A DNA stretch of 64,000 nt from Prevotella melaninogenica (GCF_018127925.1 NZ_CP072348.1:813501-877500); one strand, 5' to 3'; positions 16,709 to 25,392 are shown, numbered from the stretch's first letter. Notes: generated from the letters alone by a model not told the origin. Program-made: numbers and translations.

Positions 16709-17419
16709 TTATACTTGTGCGTTGTCTGGCTCAATCTCTTGAGCATCTACTTCTACCACTCCACGCTTAACGTGACCATCGTAAGTAACAAAATAAATAC
16801 CCGTACCCGGTGTCCATTCCATACAGAAGAGTTCTCCTGGACCATTAAAACCATTCTTCTTGATAACGCGTAATGCCCATGCCTGTGAACGACCACTCTG
16901 CTTAAGACCACTCGAAACGAACTCACCATTGTTAACAAGTAAGAATGAATCAGCTGTCTTGCCTGTTGGAAGGACTGTCACCGCACCATTTGCTTCAAAC
17001 AAAACATCCTCAACTTCAAACATAGAGAAGATTCCCTTTTGTCTTAATAGCAAACGGAACTGCTCCATTTCAAGGCTATTACGCTTAAAATTCTTAAAGT
17101 TAATAACGCCATTCTTCACAAGGAAAACGCTCTCTCCTTTGATAATATGACGTAGACGAGCAGAACGCATAGCAAAGCGCACGAGCATATTAAAGCCTGT
17201 CCATACTGCCAAAGCAAAGAGAATATGCCATATAGACATATCAGGATTATACAAGACACCACCGACCAAGGCACCAATCACAAAGGCACTCACGGTATCA
17301 AGTGGCGTAAGCTGTGCCATTTGGGCTTTTCCTGTAATACGCAAGAATGCCAAAATACCTATCATACCCGTAACAAGTTTCAAGGTAATGCCTATATAAG
17401 GCTGAATAAACTCAATCAT
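16709..17419 (-). CDS. DUF421 (YetF-like) membrane protein
   Basis: A 236-residue membrane protein with two to three N-terminal helices (ITLKLVTGMIGILAFLRITGKA, then VSAFVIGALVGGVLY and WHILFALAVWTGFNML). A cytoplasmic DUF421 domain follows. LRHIIKGESVFLVKNGVINFKNFKRNSL and the QKGIFSMFEVEDVLFEANGAVTV block are the family core. Known relatives include Bacillus YetF and SpoVA-linked YhcN partners, but no biochemical role is established. It is a single gene between its promoter (17475-17482) and an AT-rich hairpin. Confidence 0.88.
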   Translation of the reverse strand: MIEFIQPYIGITLKLVTGMIGILAFLRITGKAQMAQLTPLDTVSAFVIGALVGGVLYNPDMSIWHILFALAVWTGFNMLVRFAMRSARLRHIIKGESVFLVKNGVINFKNFKRNSLEMEQFRLLLRQKGIFSMFEVEDVLFEANGAVTVLPTGKTADSFLLVNNGEFVSSGLKQSGRSQAWALRVIKKNGFNGPGELFCMEWTPGTGIYFVTYDGHVKRGVVEVDAQEIEPDNAQV

Positions 17420-17474
17420 TTCTTGTTGCTTTAAGACGTTATTATAAATTCATTTTTTATTCTTTTTGATGCTA

Positions 17475-17482
17475 CAAAAATA
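17475..17482 (-). promoter_or_regulatory. -7 promoter box TATTTTTG for the DUF421 gene
   Basis: Minus-strand TATTTTTG, 56 bases before the ATG. Confidence 0.6.
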
Positions 17483-17728
17483 CGTCTTTTATACTTAACT
17501 CACAAATAACATGACTAAAAATACACTACGAAACGATTAATTCTATTTACGGAAAGAACAAAAACAAGCCTTATATAGCTATAAAGCTACTTGTAGAATT
17601 AAAAAAGAAAGCAACTCCTTTGCCAGTTCAGAAATAATATTTAACTTCGCACTGAATAAACTGGTAGAGTGATTAATAGATACCTAAATAAGAGGATTCT
17701 TCCCCTTTACCATAAAATAAAGATAAGA

Positions 17729-18595
17729 ATGGAATACTATATCAAGATTAATGAAGAAAAGAGAGGTCCTTATAGCCTCAACGAATTAGCCGAACGTAAG
17801 TTGGATGAAACGTCATTGGTTATGCCAACAGATGGTGTAGAATGGGTTCCTGCCAACCAGATAGAAGAACTCCGCACACTCTTTGAGAGCAAAGAATCTA
17901 TCAATAAGACAGAGAAAACAGAAGAGATACCTTTTGTTGAGGCAAGACCTATCATACCAACAGCACAACAAGAAGCCGTTCAGCAATCACAACCAGCACC
18001 TAAGAAGAAGAGTCACGCTGGTTGTCTTATCGGTATTTTGCTCACACTTATCATCTTGGTTGCAGTCATGGTTGTTACTTGTCCAAAGACAGAACAACAC
18101 AAGGAGGTCCTCTCTACCGTTATCACCACGACTGTGAACGATGCTGTAAATGACAACGATAATCTTACAGGCAACACCTTCATCGATAATGCTTTCAAAA
18201 CAGTCAGCAATGCCTTTGCTGGTAAGGTGATTGAAACAGCTGTTGATAACCTCGTCACTGTCGATAACTATGTTGTATGTTCATTAGGTAAGGTACACTA
18301 TGATGGCAAAGATCATATCGTATCTTTAGGTGTCTTCGGGCATATCTTTACTGTAGATGAAGATGACCTTCGGGAAGCTGCAGAGCTGTATTACAAGAAG
18401 GAAGAAATCAACATGAAGGAACAACTTAAGAAGAAAGCACAGAAGATGTTGCAGGAAAATATTATTGCCCCTGCAGCCTCAGCTATCGAAGGACTATTAG
18501 GAAGTGCTATGGACGGTCTTCTTGATGAAATCGGTTTAGATAATCAACCCTCAAAATCAAGTAAGAAAAAGACTTTGGAAGCTGACTCTATCTAA
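17729..18595 (+). CDS. Single-pass membrane protein with an N-terminal GYF_2 (DUF4339) domain
   Basis: The 288-residue product starts MEYYIKINEEKRGPYSLNEL, the standard GYF_2 opening, with W and P of VEWVPANQIEEL completing that domain (1-50). A Pro/Gln-rich linker leads to a transmembrane segment (about 112-133, HAGCLIGILLTLIILVAVMV). The outer part (about 190-260) has SLGKVHYDGKDHIVSLGVFG, similar to DUF4359-type domains, then a Lys-rich helical tail. An in-frame start 20 codons earlier is rejected since the domain begins exactly at MEYY. GYF_2 domains are thought to bind proline-rich peptides or membranes; the function of this protein is unknown. Confidence 0.75.
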   Translation: MEYYIKINEEKRGPYSLNELAERKLDETSLVMPTDGVEWVPANQIEELRTLFESKESINKTEKTEEIPFVEARPIIPTAQQEAVQQSQPAPKKKSHAGCLIGILLTLIILVAVMVVTCPKTEQHKEVLSTVITTTVNDAVNDNDNLTGNTFIDNAFKTVSNAFAGKVIETAVDNLVTVDNYVVCSLGKVHYDGKDHIVSLGVFGHIFTVDEDDLREAAELYYKKEEINMKEQLKKKAQKMLQENIIAPAASAIEGLLGSAMDGLLDEIGLDNQPSKSSKKKTLEADSI

Positions 18596-18649
18596 GTAAA
18601 GATTGGACTCTCAGATAACAAGAGAACTGACTTATAGATGGATAATAAC

Positions 18650-18716
18650 GCAAAAGATAGTTGTTAAAAAACAATATTTCTACATAAAAGGAAAGGTTTT
18701 ACATATTATCTTTTGC
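18650..18716. promoter_or_regulatory. 10-bp inverted repeat overlapping the -33 region of the next gene
   Basis: GCAAAAGATA (18650-18659) and TATCTTTTGC (18707-18716) are exact inverted copies 47 bases apart. The right arm includes the TTTG proposed as the -33 element at 18712-18715. It may be an operator. Confidence 0.4.
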
Positions 18717-18743
18717 ATGTAAACAATATTTTATATACATTTG
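18712..18743 (+). promoter_or_regulatory. Complete -33/-7 promoter for the coiled-coil lipoprotein
   Basis: TTTG (18712-18715) and TACATTTG (18736-18743) are separated by 20 bases, the expected spacing, and end 27 bases before the ATG. Confidence 0.75.
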
Positions 18744-18770
18744 CACAATTAATTTAAATAGAATACAAGT

Positions 18771-19196
18771 ATGAAGAAATTATTTTTTTTAGGATTAATA
18801 ACGTTGTTTTTTGTATCTTGTGCCTCTTCTTTTAATAATGAAAAGATTGACACTCTGAAAGAACAGCGGAAGGTGCTCAAGATGACTACAGAGTTAAACA
18901 AACTGCAGTTAGATTACGAAAAAGAGAAGGCAAACAATGTCGAACTCAACAAGAAAGCTGCTGACATCAATGTTGAAGCAAATATAGCAACAACAGAATT
19001 CAGCACAACCAACGCATCAAGCACTGTTAAGGATGCAAAGACCACTATCAAGCGTCTGAAGGAAGCTAAGTCTATCAACAAGAAGTTGGCTAAGAGTCAG
19101 AAGACTTTAAGCAAGATGGAAAGAAAGATTGCTAAGCTTCAGGCAAAGATTGATGACTGTAACAAACGCATCAAGTTTGTTAATAATAACAATTAA
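18771..19196 (+). CDS. Coiled-coil lipoprotein of unknown function
   Basis: A 141-residue protein with a lipoprotein signal peptide; the lipobox is FVSC at residues 14-17, followed by ASSF. The mature part is almost wholly helical and charged, with long heptad-like stretches (LKEQRKVLKMTTELNKLQLDYEKE is trimmed here to its first part, LKEQRKVLKMTTELNKLQ, and later KLAKSQKTLSKMERKIAKLQ). This resembles small periplasmic spacer lipoproteins, such as Lpp-like proteins, in general shape only. It is bounded by a full promoter and a strong terminator, so it is probably a single, well-expressed gene. Confidence 0.8.
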   Translation: MKKLFFLGLITLFFVSCASSFNNEKIDTLKEQRKVLKMTTELNKLQLDYEKEKANNVELNKKAADINVEANIATTEFSTTNASSTVKDAKTTIKRLKEAKSINKKLAKSQKTLSKMERKIAKLQAKIDDCNKRIKFVNNNN

Positions 19197-19224
19197 TATC
19201 GTCAAAAATATTATCGAGAATAAA

Positions 19225-19252
19225 GGACGCACACTTTGTGCGTCCTCTCTTA
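19225..19252 (+). terminator. Terminator after the coiled-coil lipoprotein gene
   Basis: GGACGCACA (19225-19233) pairs with TGTGCGTCC (19237-19245) around a 3-base loop, followed by a T-rich tail. Confidence 0.9.
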
Positions 19253-19349
19253 TATATATCAGTTATCTTGACAGCTATACTTCTCTACTTTATAACTAAT
19301 ACTTATTACGAAAAACCATCATTTTATTCTCTTTAAAAACTATTATATA

Positions 19350-20132
19350 ATGAAAAAGAAAATACTTCTATCGCTATTAGTACTCTTGGCTCATCTCCCA
19401 ATATACTCACAAATGCTCTTTTCTGAGAATCTTACAATGGACATAGATAGTACAAAGACGATACAAGGAACTCTTTTACCTGTACTGGATTTTAAGACAG
19501 AAAAGGAAAATATTCTCACACTCAAGAATACCGCTAATCTCAACCTCTTAATAAAGCACAAGCGTGTTATCAACTTAATAAACAAGTTGGAGTTTTCCAC
19601 TTACGGCAAGAAAGTAACGGTAAGTGGTGGATTTGTACACGTTGAATATCGTTATCTACTCAGCCATGCTTTTGAGGTTTACCCTTATGCTGAGTCACAA
19701 TGGGCAGAAAGTCGTGGAATGGAATACAAGATTTCAACAGGATTACTATCACGCTATAGGATTATAAACAAAGAAAAGTATCTTATGTTTGCATCAGCGG
19801 GTATGTTCTATGAATTTGAGAAATGGGAAGATCCAACTCCTAATGCAGCCCCATCACATGTTTATAGTCGTAGCATAAAAAGTCACCTATCAGTAAGTTT
19901 CAAACAGCATTTAGGCGAACACTGGGAACTAACAACCACAGCTATTCATCAGGCGAAGCCAGATAGTTACTTTAAGGAAGCACGATTCGGTGGTGCAGCA
20001 GACCTAAGGTATAACATTACACCAAAGATTGGAATTAATGGTGCTTATCGTGTTATCTACGACACAGCACCAATTGTACCAATTAGAAAGACTTATACAA
20101 GCGTAGAGGCGGGGCTTAGTGTATCCTTCTAA
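19350..20132 (+). CDS. Outer-membrane beta-barrel protein, DUF481-like
   Basis: A 260-residue exported protein with a signal peptide (MKKKILLSLLVLLAHLPIYSQ). The mature part alternates polar and hydrophobic residues in short strands and ends on a terminal Phe (EAGLSVSF), the usual outer-membrane barrel signal. Strand-like repeats such as FVHVEYRYLLSHAFEVYPYAESQ suggest eight to twelve strands, similar to DUF481 salt-inducible barrels. No substrate can be assigned. It is downstream of a terminator, so probably independently transcribed, though no good -7 box was seen. A family 1 repeat follows it. Confidence 0.75.
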   Translation: MKKKILLSLLVLLAHLPIYSQMLFSENLTMDIDSTKTIQGTLLPVLDFKTEKENILTLKNTANLNLLIKHKRVINLINKLEFSTYGKKVTVSGGFVHVEYRYLLSHAFEVYPYAESQWAESRGMEYKISTGLLSRYRIINKEKYLMFASAGMFYEFEKWEDPTPNAAPSHVYSRSIKSHLSVSFKQHLGEHWELTTTAIHQAKPDSYFKEARFGGAADLRYNITPKIGINGAYRVIYDTAPIVPIRKTYTSVEAGLSVSF

Positions 20133-20199
20133 GTAGTACAACTGTAATAAATTAGTAATAAGGCAATACTTTTTTGCATCTTTTTTTGCTATAAAATAT

Positions 20200-20614
20200 G
20201 GTTCTTCCGTTAAATATGCGGACGCTTTTCGTATTGCTTTAATGGAAGAAACGAAGTTACTCACTAAACAAAATATGGCTAAAACTGTCATCTATCTATC
20301 CTATTATCATCCTTTGACATTAAAAAACTTTTTGTTTTAAGACTTTGAAAACAACAGACAAGGATTTGAAAAATCATTACATAAATCCAAATAAGTCATC
20401 CATAAATAACGGTAAAAACACATATAAAAGTCAGGCTTGTAACCATAAGGAAATCAATTAGTTATAAAGCAGCAAAATAGAAGGTGCTTAATTGGACTTC
20501 AAAAGGGCGTTAATAAGGGTCTTAAAGGGCACCTATTGCAAGTCAATTAAGCGTCTTTTAGAAGCCAAAAGAGCATATATTGGCTCTGAACAGCATGAAA
20601 ACCTTTTACAAAAG
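20200..20614 (-). repeat. Dispersed intergenic repeat, family 1, copy C (inverted, near full length)
   Basis: In inverse orientation to copies A, B and D. It opens with GGTTCTTCCGTTAAATATGC and contains GGACTTCAAAAGGGCGTTAA, then AAGGGCACC. It ends near TTTTACAAAAG. It lies between convergent genes and has no ORF. Confidence 0.8.
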
Positions 20615-20625
20615 ATATGTATATT

Positions 20626-21600
20626 TTAATATTGAAGACGCAGAACAAGTGGAAGATGGTCGCTAAATCCATTATTAAAACGCATACCATTATAATTACG
20701 GCGGGGCTTTACTCCGCCGTATTTTGTATCTTCTTCTAATAGAAACGGTGCATCATTGATACGGCAATCTGTTACCCACGAACGCAGGTTTACACTTACG
20801 AGTATCTGGTCCAGACTTCCCCATTCTCCATGATAACGATAAGTTCCTTTCGCCCCATTACGTCCGTGCACTCCCGCAGATATATTAATCAATCCATATT
20901 CATACGCAAGTTGTAGCGAAGGACTATCTGCATAATCATTAAAGTCGCCCATCACTAACAGTTTCGGGTCTGTATACGCACTACGAAGAGAGTCTATAGC
21001 ACTACACAATCGCTCCATTACGTGCATTCTAAAAGGACGAGAATAAAGTTCACCACCCATTCGACTTGGTGCATGAAGGAGGAAAACGTGTAGCGTATCA
21101 CCGCTTTCTATTTCACCTTCTACATGTAGAATATCTCGAGTTGGGCGCATTTCCTTCATGGGTATGACTCGTATCGTATCGGCTTTTATCAATCGGAAGG
21201 AAAAAGGAGAATACAATAACGCCACATCTATACCACGTGCATCATTCGAAGCTGTCATCACATATTCATAACGAGCCTTACGCAACAAAGATCGACGAGT
21301 AAGGTCAAAGAGTACACTATCGTTCTCTACCTCGCATAAACCTACAATATCTGGCAGTATCCAACCACTACTGTCTTCGCCACAAGCAATGATTGTCTGC
21401 CCTATTCTATTCAGTTTTTGCCAATACTTCGTACGTGTCCAATGGCGAGGAGAGTCAGGTAAGAACTCATGATCATTCTTCAAAGTATCGTGTCGAGTAT
21501 CAAACAAATTCTCGGTATTGAGTTCGACAATCGTCAAACGACTTTGAGCTACTGATAAAAAAGAACTCAACAAGAAGAAAAAAGTTAACAATATACGCAT
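20626..21600 (-). CDS. Secreted endonuclease/exonuclease/phosphatase family protein
   Basis: A 324-residue exported protein (signal peptide MRILLTFFFLLSSFLSVAQ) with the EEP fold. ELNTENLFDT is the metal-binding start, and PDIVGLCEVEND carries the conserved Glu. LHVFLLHAPSRMGG, VMGDFNDYADSP with the catalytic Asp/Asn pair, and NGFSDHLPLVLRLQY at the end complete the core. The Asp-His pair near the C-terminus is the general base pair of the family. Exported relatives act as DNases or phosphatases, so nutrient scavenging or degradation of extracellular DNA is possible. Substrate is inferred from fold only. Confidence 0.88.
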   Translation of the reverse strand: MRILLTFFFLLSSFLSVAQSRLTIVELNTENLFDTRHDTLKNDHEFLPDSPRHWTRTKYWQKLNRIGQTIIACGEDSSGWILPDIVGLCEVENDSVLFDLTRRSLLRKARYEYVMTASNDARGIDVALLYSPFSFRLIKADTIRVIPMKEMRPTRDILHVEGEIESGDTLHVFLLHAPSRMGGELYSRPFRMHVMERLCSAIDSLRSAYTDPKLLVMGDFNDYADSPSLQLAYEYGLINISAGVHGRNGAKGTYRYHGEWGSLDQILVSVNLRSWVTDCRINDAPFLLEEDTKYGGVKPRRNYNGMRFNNGFSDHLPLVLRLQY

Positions 21601-21629
21601 AAGTTTCAGGTTTATAGATAAGTAAGTTA

Positions 21630-21745
21630 TTATTTCTTTATTTCAATGTCACTTGCCACATGATTACGTATTTTAGTCTGATACGCCTTCATGTCAGCAG
21701 TATCCTTTTCATCAATATCTACATAAAACCATAATAACCTCCTTC
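21630..21745 (-). pseudogene. Possible 3' remnant of a lost gene
   Basis: On the minus strand an open frame without a start codon reads FYVDIDEKDTADMKAYQTK, then IRNHVASDIEIKK and a stop at 21630-21632. The composition is protein-like and the frame ends 30 bases before the exonuclease start. It may be the tail of a deleted gene. The stretch is short, so this is weak. Confidence 0.25.
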
Positions 21746-21777
21746 TCACTATTCATCTACACTCACTACACAGCACC

Positions 21778-22848
21778 CTACTTATTCACAACCTCCAACT
21801 GCTGACGTACACTCTCCTCATGTATTAGCTCAAAGACCTGGGCTGCAAAGTTGGCATCCATACCGCAAAGACTTGCTTGCGCGCCACGCTTCTCGAGGAT
21901 TTCGCTATATCTACCAGCTTGAAGAATGGTCATATTATGCTCTTTTTTAAAGGCTCCTATCTCACGACAAATGCGGAAACGCTTGGCAAGAAGTCCCATT
22001 AAGGAGTTGTCAATTTCGTCTATTTGCGCACGAAGAAATCTTAATCCTTCAGTTGTAGAGGCATGATCACGCACTACCAAAAGGGACAGAATATAATCAA
22101 GAATATCAGGAGTTACCTGCTGTTCTGCATCGCTCCACGCCTTCTCTGGAGTACAATGACTCTCTACTATCAAACCATCAAAGCCTAAGTCCATAGCTTG
22201 CTGACATAGTGGTGCTATCAAATCGCGACGACCACCAATATGACTTGGGTCACAGATTATAGGAAGTCCTGGTATTCTTCTACGCAACTCTATAGGAATC
22301 TGCCACATAGGGGTATTTCGATAAATTTTCTTTTCATAGCTTGAGAAACCTCGATGAATAACTCCTAAACGTTTCAAGCCGGCTTGATTAAGTCTTTGAA
22401 GTGCACCAATCCACAGTTCAAGATCAGGATTGACAGGGTTCTTTACCAATACAGGGATATCTATTCCTTGCAAAGCATCAGCCAAAGCCTGCATAGCAAA
22501 GGGGTTAGCAGATGTTCTTGCACCTACCCAAAGAATATCCATACCATATTTCAGAGCCACTTCAACATGCTCAGGTGTCGCCACCTCGGTTGAAATCATC
22601 ATACCAGTCTCTTCCTTTACACGCTGCATCCATGGTAAAGCCATCTCTCCATTACCCTCAAAACCACCCGGTTTCGTACGTGGTTTCCATACACCAGCAC
22701 GGAAGATATGGCACCCCTTGGCTGCAAGATTACGTGCCGTAGACATCACCTGTTCTTCTGTTTCTGCCGAACAAGGCCCTGCAATCACTAACGGACGTTC
22801 TTTATCGCTCGGAAGTCGCAAAGGCTCTAACTCTAATTCCATAATCAT
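21778..22848 (-). CDS. Bifunctional DAHP synthase (type I-beta-like) / chorismate mutase
   Basis: The first and a branch-point step of aromatic amino acid synthesis in one chain. Residues about 1-255 form the KDSA/AroFGH-like barrel: VIAGPCSAETEEQVM, the KPRTKPGGFEGNG loop that binds phosphoenolpyruvate, KNPVNPDLELW and CDPSHIGGRRDL with the metal His. Residues about 265-356 form an AroQ-type chorismate mutase helix bundle starting LRFLRAQIDEIDNSLMGLLAKR, with the catalytic Arg/Lys residues. Fusion of the mutase to the C-terminus is common in Bacteroidota. There feedback control runs through the mutase domain, usually by prephenate. Start may be the third codon (MELELEP). It is a single gene with a promoter at 22883-22890. 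Confidence 0.93.
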   Translation of the reverse strand: MIMELELEPLRLPSDKERPLVIAGPCSAETEEQVMSTARNLAAKGCHIFRAGVWKPRTKPGGFEGNGEMALPWMQRVKEETGMMISTEVATPEHVEVALKYGMDILWVGARTSANPFAMQALADALQGIDIPVLVKNPVNPDLELWIGALQRLNQAGLKRLGVIHRGFSSYEKKIYRNTPMWQIPIELRRRIPGLPIICDPSHIGGRRDLIAPLCQQAMDLGFDGLIVESHCTPEKAWSDAEQQVTPDILDYILSLLVVRDHASTTEGLRFLRAQIDEIDNSLMGLLAKRFRICREIGAFKKEHNMTILQAGRYSEILEKRGAQASLCGMDANFAAQVFELIHEESVRQQLEVVNK

Positions 22849-22882
22849 ATATCTTTTATTCCTTATTTACTTAATTGTTCCC

Positions 22883-22890
22883 CAAAGGTA
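22883..22890 (-). promoter_or_regulatory. -7 promoter box TACCTTTG for DAHP synthase/chorismate mutase
   Basis: Minus-strand TACCTTTG, 35 bases before the ATG. Confidence 0.65.
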
Positions 22891-22971
22891 ATACAAATCA
22901 TGCATAAAACCTTATTTTACCATTCTAAAGATGCAATTCGGTCGCGTGCTTTCATCATTAGCTCGGCTTTT

Positions 22972-23118
22972 AGACGTAGGGATATACGCATATGACGACG
23001 ACCATACGTCTCTCTACAACATACTTCAAGGCACTAAACGCTCATCATATCTTGTGCTTACCCTCAACACCATTGGTGCTTACCAACAACACGATATGTG
23101 CGGGGCATTAACACCATA
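22972..23118. repeat. Palindromic CACCAATGGTG-type repeat, copy b
   Basis: Contains ACACCATTGGTGCTTACC and ACACGATATGTGC, modules shared with 33985-34072 and 37211-37333. It has no ORF of substance. Confidence 0.55.
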
Positions 23119-23265
23119 ATAGAATATAGCAAAAAAGAATCAAAAAGAATATGAATTAAAGACTGAAAAACGCTAACAACTAACTTATAAGATGAATTCT
23201 ATCACTAAAATACGTTATACTCTTCTATTAAAATAAAGAAATTCTGAGTAACATATCATCTTTTT

Positions 23266-23413
23266 TACTATCTTTGCATAAGATAGACTGCACTCGGCAA
23301 TATAAAAGTAAACTTTCATTGCACTCGCTGGTACTATCTTTGCATAAGATAGACTGCACTCGGCAATACAAAAGTAAACTTTCATTGCACTCGCTGGTAC
23401 TATCTTTGCATAA
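23266..23413 (+). repeat. Tandem 66-bp repeat carrying three copies of a -7 promoter box
   Basis: Two full units (23266-23331, 23332-23397) differing at one base, and the first 16 bases of a third. Each begins TACTATCTTTGCATAA, so TATCTTTG occurs at 23269, 23335 and 23401. The unit is 22 codons long and stays open in frame with the next gene, which produces a false N-terminal extension. Confidence 0.95.
23401..23408 (+). promoter_or_regulatory. Proximal -7 box TATCTTTG of the tandem promoters
   Basis: The last of three identical boxes, 22 bases before the ATG at 23430. Confidence 0.65.
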
Positions 23414-23429
23414 ACATATAAAGAAACCT

Positions 23430-24380
23430 ATGAAGCAGTTATATGCAATACTGACAGTAGCAATGCTTAGCGTTGTTCTCTGTTCACACGCACAAGAGCA
23501 GGTACAAATCCGACTTGTGAACGGAAACGGTATGGAGGCAGTTATCAGTAACTATGGTGCTCGCCTTGTCTCGCTTACTGCCCACAACTGGAATGGTAGG
23601 TTGGAGCCTGTCGTAAAGGGATATACCAATAAGGAGGAGTATCTGAAAGATAGAACCTTAGGTGCTACGCTCATCTACTTTGGCAAGAATAGTGAGGAGA
23701 CACTATCAGGCAAGATGTGGGAACTTGTTAGTTCTGACAACCAATCGGTTACGCTGCGATATGTGACTTCACAAGGAGAGAATGGATTAGATGGAAAGTT
23801 AAACGCCACAGTTACTTACACCCTATCTGACCAAAACGCCCTTGATGTAGACTATCGTATTGCAACAACAGCTGAAACAAAGTTGGAAGTAACAAATGGT
23901 ATTTGTTTCAACTTATCAGGAGAGATGCACCGCTCTATCCTCAAACAACACCTTTGGGTTGATGCTGTTCAGATAAACACCTACAACGCTCAAAGACAGT
24001 TGACAGGTGTACTTCAACGTATAAAGAACACACCATTCGACTTTACAAAACCAAGAGAAATTGGTGAGCGTATCAAGAGTACGAGTAAAGGATATGACAT
24101 CGCCTATCAGTTGCGACACCCCGATAACATGCAGAAGGCGGCAGCAATTCTCTTTGATGCACAAAGTGGACGTGCTATGACGGTCTATTCAAGTGAACCA
24201 ACACTCAATATTAACACATATGGTAAGGAGAGTTGCGGTATCTCATTACAGCCAATTCATGCTGGATATAATAGTGGTATGGAGAAAGTAAGTAACGAAT
24301 TGCATCCTGGTCAGGTCTTCCATGGGGCTACAGTATTCTTCTTCACAACTGATCCTCCACTAATTATGCGCACCAAGTAA
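23430..24380 (+). CDS. Exported aldose 1-epimerase (GalM) homologue lacking catalytic residues
   Basis: A 316-residue protein with a signal peptide (MKQLYAILTVAMLSVVLCSHAQ) and a galactose mutarotase fold: VISNYGARLVSL, then VTYTLSDQNALDVDYR, and FNLSG in the middle. Key GalM residues are missing. The NRI...HGG segment with the first His is deleted (GATLIYFGKN runs straight into a strand). The usual NHxYFNL is NGICFNL, and the general-base Glu position reads ISLQPIHAGYN. It is therefore probably not an active mutarotase and may bind sugar or another ligand in the periplasm. Starts upstream of 23430 lie within the tandem promoter repeat and are rejected. Confidence 0.82.
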   Translation: MKQLYAILTVAMLSVVLCSHAQEQVQIRLVNGNGMEAVISNYGARLVSLTAHNWNGRLEPVVKGYTNKEEYLKDRTLGATLIYFGKNSEETLSGKMWELVSSDNQSVTLRYVTSQGENGLDGKLNATVTYTLSDQNALDVDYRIATTAETKLEVTNGICFNLSGEMHRSILKQHLWVDAVQINTYNAQRQLTGVLQRIKNTPFDFTKPREIGERIKSTSKGYDIAYQLRHPDNMQKAAAILFDAQSGRAMTVYSSEPTLNINTYGKESCGISLQPIHAGYNSGMEKVSNELHPGQVFHGATVFFFTTDPPLIMRTK

Positions 24381-24484
24381 AAGGATAAGTATTAAGAACT
24401 TCTGAACTACTCGTGCGATAATATCCCCAGTTTGAAAAAGCACTAATTATCTTTAAAATCCTTGGCAGTTGACTGTCAAATATT

Positions 24485-24492
24485 TATATTTG
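24485..24492 (+). promoter_or_regulatory. -7 promoter box TATATTTG for the Gly/Tyr-rich exported protein
   Basis: Matches TAnnTTTG only 8 bases before the ATG at 24500, so the transcript would be almost leaderless. Confidence 0.55.
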
Positions 24493-24499
24493 CAAGCAA

Positions 24500-25369
24500 A
24501 TGAGGAAATATAGTTTCATAATAGCGGCTATTCTCTGTATACCATTGTATGCACAGAATACAAAAGGAGACCACAATGGAAGTACTTCCACTGTGGAACC
24601 TATAGAATCAGCACGTCTACAAGGCCCACGCGAAGCCACAGAGGCTGAGAAGGAGTATGCCAGACGATTGGCTGAAGACCGTGCACAACAGGCACAGATA
24701 GATAACAACCTACCACTCATTACAGAGAACGGACAAACAGTTACACCAAATGATTTCTATTATCCGGCTTGGGGGTATGGTGTTGGAGCATGGAGATTAC
24801 ATAAAGGATTGAACATCAACCTTGGTGCATCGGCTTTTGCAAGCTTTGGACACGGAGACAATCATGGTGCAGGTTTCTCACAAGATGTATCATTGATGTA
24901 TGTAACAAACCTCTCGAAGAAGGCTACTTTGGCTGTGGGTGGATATGTAAACCATCTTACCTATCGTGGTGATAACTACTTCGTGGGTGGTGTCAATGCT
25001 GTCTTCGGATATCAGTTCAATGAACATTGGAGTGCATACGCCTTCGTGCAGAAAGCTTTCACATCTAACAACTTCGGAGATGCCTTTGGCTACGGAGGTT
25101 ACGGTTCACCTTATTGGGCTGGCTATGGTGGCTTTGGCTATTCACCTTTCGGCTATGGTTATGCTTCAATGGGATACGGATATGGACCAATGGCTTGGGC
25201 TTACGGTACCGGGGTTAGTCGCTACATGGATAGAATTGGTGGTGGTGTGACCTATCAATGGGGCTCAAACAATCAGAATTCAATTTCTGTTAGCGTAGAG
25301 TTTGACCGCCTCCCTTCTCAACGTAATGGTTTCTATAATACCAATCGATACGATTATCCTGTAAGATGA
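24500..25369 (+). CDS. Exported Gly/Tyr-rich outer-membrane-like protein
   Basis: A 289-residue protein with a signal peptide (MRKYSFIIAAILCIPLYAQ) and an acidic, Ala/Glu-rich stretch (about 40-70). A beta-strand domain resembles a small barrel (LNINLGASAFASFG, then QDVSLMYVTNLSKKATLAVGGYV). Between about 190 and 240 there is a low-complexity Gly/Tyr/Phe region (YGGYGSPYWAGYGGFGYSPF) before a last strand pair ending in VSVEFDRLPSQ. No known domain was recognised. The Gly/Tyr segment is probably an extracellular loop. It is a single gene, with a terminator shared with the convergent copper ATPase. Confidence 0.75.
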   Translation: MRKYSFIIAAILCIPLYAQNTKGDHNGSTSTVEPIESARLQGPREATEAEKEYARRLAEDRAQQAQIDNNLPLITENGQTVTPNDFYYPAWGYGVGAWRLHKGLNINLGASAFASFGHGDNHGAGFSQDVSLMYVTNLSKKATLAVGGYVNHLTYRGDNYFVGGVNAVFGYQFNEHWSAYAFVQKAFTSNNFGDAFGYGGYGSPYWAGYGGFGYSPFGYGYASMGYGYGPMAWAYGTGVSRYMDRIGGGVTYQWGSNNQNSISVSVEFDRLPSQRNGFYNTNRYDYPVR

Positions 25370-25392
25370 ACAGTCAACAGGTTTACATAAGG

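Noticed and set aside
23274-23429. N-terminal extension of the epimerase homologue containing a 22-residue repeat
   Set aside because: The extension is translation of the 66-bp tandem promoter repeat; it precedes or overlaps the -7 boxes and lies before a proper signal peptide start at 23430.
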